The position numbers and the translations under genes are program-made. The notes beneath the pieces were generated by a model. That model was not told the origin of the DNA. It saw only the letters and a list, made by a program, of their open reading frames with translations, and made no database searches. A DNA stretch of 44,307 nt from Phenylobacterium sp. (GTDB taxonomy: Bacteria > Pseudomonadota > Alphaproteobacteria > Caulobacterales > Caulobacteraceae), in contig NZ_JAURWM010000110.1 in assembly GCF_030654915.1 (NCBI RefSeq), forward strand, positions 1-44,307, read 5' to 3'. Shown here piece by piece: positions 43,032 through 44,307 of the stretch. Position 1 is the first letter of the stretch, and every line of letters begins with the position of its first letter.

Positions 43032-43310
43032 ATGACGATGTTGGCTGGAGGTCTGCTTGCGATCGCCGCGGTTTTGGTGAGCCTCGCACGCCGGACCTAC
43101 GGTCGGCCGCCCCTCTGGCGCTCGCGCGCGGCCTTGGCCGGCTCGATCGCCTGCCTGGGGCTGGCGGCCGCCCTCGTCGCTTTTGACCCGAGGGCGTTGG
43201 TTGAAACGCCGGTCCTGTTCGTGGCCGCGTTCTGCCTCTTCGAAGGGAGCCTGGCGCTCCTCAGCCTCATGGCCGCCGCGGGACGTCCGCAGCCCAAATG
43301 GCTCTCGTGA
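43032..43310 (+). CDS. Small membrane protein after the autotransporter
   Basis: A 92-aa hypothetical protein with three hydrophobic segments: near 5-20 (GGLLAIAAVLVSL), 34-52 (LAGSIACLGLAAALVAF) and 62-82 (VLFVAAFCLFEGSLALLSLM). No family is recognised. It begins 14 bp after the autotransporter stop on the same strand, so it is probably cotranscribed and might serve it. A GGAG remnant sits 10 nt upstream. A second ATG two codons in is possible. It is convergent with metW. Confidence 0.6.
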   Translation: MTMLAGGLLAIAAVLVSLARRTYGRPPLWRSRAALAGSIACLGLAAALVAFDPRALVETPVLFVAAFCLFEGSLALLSLMAAAGRPQPKWLS

Positions 43311-43311
43311 G

Positions 43312-43345
43312 CGTTCAGGCGACTAAGTCCCCCACCGCCTGAACG
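43312..43345. terminator. Stem-loop between convergent small membrane protein and metW
   Basis: CGTTCAGGCG (43312-43321) pairs perfectly with CGCCTGAACG (43336-43345) across a 14-nt loop. It occupies almost the whole gap between the two stop codons and could terminate both strands. No T-run. Confidence 0.6.
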
Positions 43346-43347
43346 GT

Positions 43348-44007
43348 CTAGTCGAAGAGGTCTCCCGGAGGCGGGGTCGGCGCAAGCGCCGGCTCCGCCT
43401 TTCGGCTGAGCAGGAAGAGGGCGGTCTCGGCCCGCCAGTTCTCGATCGCCCGCGAGGGATCGACCATCCGGGCGGGCCTGCCTGGGATCAGGACCGAGCA
43501 GGTTTCGATCCGCAGCTCCAGCACGTCGCACAGGTCGGTGAAGTCGCGCAGGGTGCAGAGGTGGATGTTCGGCGTGGACCACCACGGCTCGGGCAGGGAC
43601 TTGGTTTCGGGCATGCGGCCGGTGGTCAGCAGCGCCCAGCGCACCCGCCAGTGGCCGAAGTTCGGCAGCGACACCACCGCGCGGTCGGCGATCCGCAAGA
43701 GCTCCGACAAGACGTGCTTGGGATCGCGGACCTGCTGCAGGGTCTTGGACAGCACGGCGTAGTCGAAGGCCTTGGTCGGGAAGTGGTCGAGGTCGCGGTC
43801 GGCGTCGCCCTGAACAACCGCTAGGCCGCGGGCCAGGCAGGCGCCGACGCCCTCGCCCGACAGCTCCAGGCCCTGGCCGTCGATCTGTTTTTCGCGGGTC
43901 AGAAGTTCCAGCAGTTCGCCCTCGCCGCAACCGACGTCGAGCACCCGCGAGCCTGGGCGCACAAGGCGCAGGATTTCCTTGAAGTCGTCGCGCATCGGCA
44001 GGCTCAC
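43348..44007 (-). CDS. metW: Methionine biosynthesis protein MetW
   Basis: A 219-aa SAM-binding-fold protein. [15 protein letters not shown] (23-37) is motif [21 protein letters not shown] and [20 protein letters not shown], followed by [16 protein letters not shown], are the MetW-specific blocks. MetW partners MetX in many proteobacteria and is needed for full homoserine acylation activity, rather than acting as a simple methyltransferase. The GTG at 44007 overlaps the metX stop as GTGA; an ATG four codons in is the alternative. The tail is Pro-rich. Confidence 0.93.
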   Translation of the reverse strand: MSLPMRDDFKEILRLVRPGSRVLDVGCGEGELLELLTREKQIDGQGLELSGEGVGACLARGLAVVQGDADRDLDHFPTKAFDYAVLSKTLQQVRDPKHVLSELLRIADRAVVSLPNFGHWRVRWALLTTGRMPETKSLPEPWWSTPNIHLCTLRDFTDLCDVLELRIETCSVLIPGRPARMVDPSRAIENWRAETALFLLSRKAEPALAPTPPPGDLFD

Positions 44008-44307
44008 GCCAGGCCTCGCTTTTCGGCGGCGGAAGCCAGGAAGCCGCGCAGCGCCGAATCGAGGGCCGGTTCGTCCAGGAAGAAGGCGTCGTGGCCCTTG
44101 TCGGTCTCGATCTCGGCGAAGCTGGCGCGGCAGCCGGCGGCGTTCAGCGCCCGCACCACGTCGCGGCTCTCGGCCGTGGAGTAGAGCCAGTCCGACGAGA
44201 AGGAGAGCACGCAGAAGCGCACGTTCCGCGCGCGGGCGAAGGCCTGCGCCAGCACCCCGCCATGGCTGGCGGCGAGGTCGAAATAGTCCAGGGCGCGCGT
44301 GACGTAG
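44004..44307 (-). CDS. metX: Homoserine O-acyltransferase MetX, C-terminal part
   Basis: The 3' part of a gene that continues past the window edge; the last about 100 residues are seen. It has an alpha/beta hydrolase fold: the visible part contains [15 protein letters not shown], the acid loop [15 protein letters not shown] (catalytic Asp) and [12 protein letters not shown] (catalytic His). The nucleophile Ser is outside. MetX makes O-acetyl- or O-succinyl-homoserine, the committed step to methionine. It overlaps metW by 4 bp. Confidence 0.94.
   Translation of the reverse strand, partial: YVTRALDYFDLAASHGGVLAQAFARARNVRFCVLSFSSDWLYSTAESRDVVRALNAAGCRASFAEIETDKGHDAFFLDEPALDSALRGFLASAAEKRGLA

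Overview
The window is GC-rich, densely packed chromosomal DNA, most likely from an alphaproteobacterium of the order Caulobacterales (Caulobacter or Phenylobacterium type). This is an inference from protein composition (DUF1134, DUF3309, DUF983, entericidin, LytTR-acyltransferase and MHS transporter genes), from the metX-metW pair, and from a CtrA-like box (TTAA-N7-TTAA) upstream of one gene. No tRNA, rRNA, insertion sequence, prophage or CRISPR array was seen. Both edge genes are cut: msrA at the left and metX at the right.

Layout. 1-4.4 kb: end of msrA, an MmcQ/YjbR protein, DUF599, an MHS-type carboxylate/osmolyte transporter, and small membrane or stress proteins (DUF3309, DUF983, an unknown 52-aa protein, an entericidin lipoprotein, DUF2784). 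4.3-15.7 kb: translation genes on the minus strand: lepA, pheS-ASCH-pheT, rpmI-rplT and infC, with a DUF1134 lipoprotein, a DUF1345 membrane protein and a tandem pair of paralogous MFS exporters between them. infC appears to start at a rare AUU codon. 15.8-20.1 kb: a GT9-GT4 glycosyltransferase pair (probably LPS core), then an ABHD10-like hydrolase coupled to a chromate transporter. 20.1-26.7 kb: sugar-nucleotide and envelope precursor genes (SDR epimerase, galU, glmS, glmM), a repeat-containing Pro/Met-rich lipoprotein, and an adenine deaminase.

26.7-34.2 kb: two unknown small proteins (one a winged-helix regulator), an intergenic stretch with several dyads, a marR-fabF pair, a membrane LytTR regulator divergent from an acyltransferase-3 gene, and a LemA-TPM-TPM envelope cluster. 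34.2-38 kb: a REP-like inverted repeat, a CPA1 Na+/H+ antiporter, gloB divergent from a methyltransferase, and an orphan P-II protein. 38-43.3 kb is the most accessory-looking part: an RTX-repeat protein with an internal membrane helix, an XRE regulator, and a divergent 1043-aa autotransporter followed by a small membrane protein. The XRE/autotransporter intergenic region is AT-rich and carries two 12-bp dyads 23 bp apart. 43.3 kb to the end: metX-metW on the minus strand.

Organisation. Many neighbours are translationally coupled by ATGA, GTGA or TGATG overlaps (pheS-ASCH-pheT, MFS-MFS, GT4-GT9, hydrolase-chrA, lemA-TPM, metX-metW). Three convergent pairs end on the same CTAG tetranucleotide, so that their stop codons interlock. 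The strongest candidates for something undescribed are the XRE/RTX/autotransporter island and the ASCH gene embedded between pheS and pheT.
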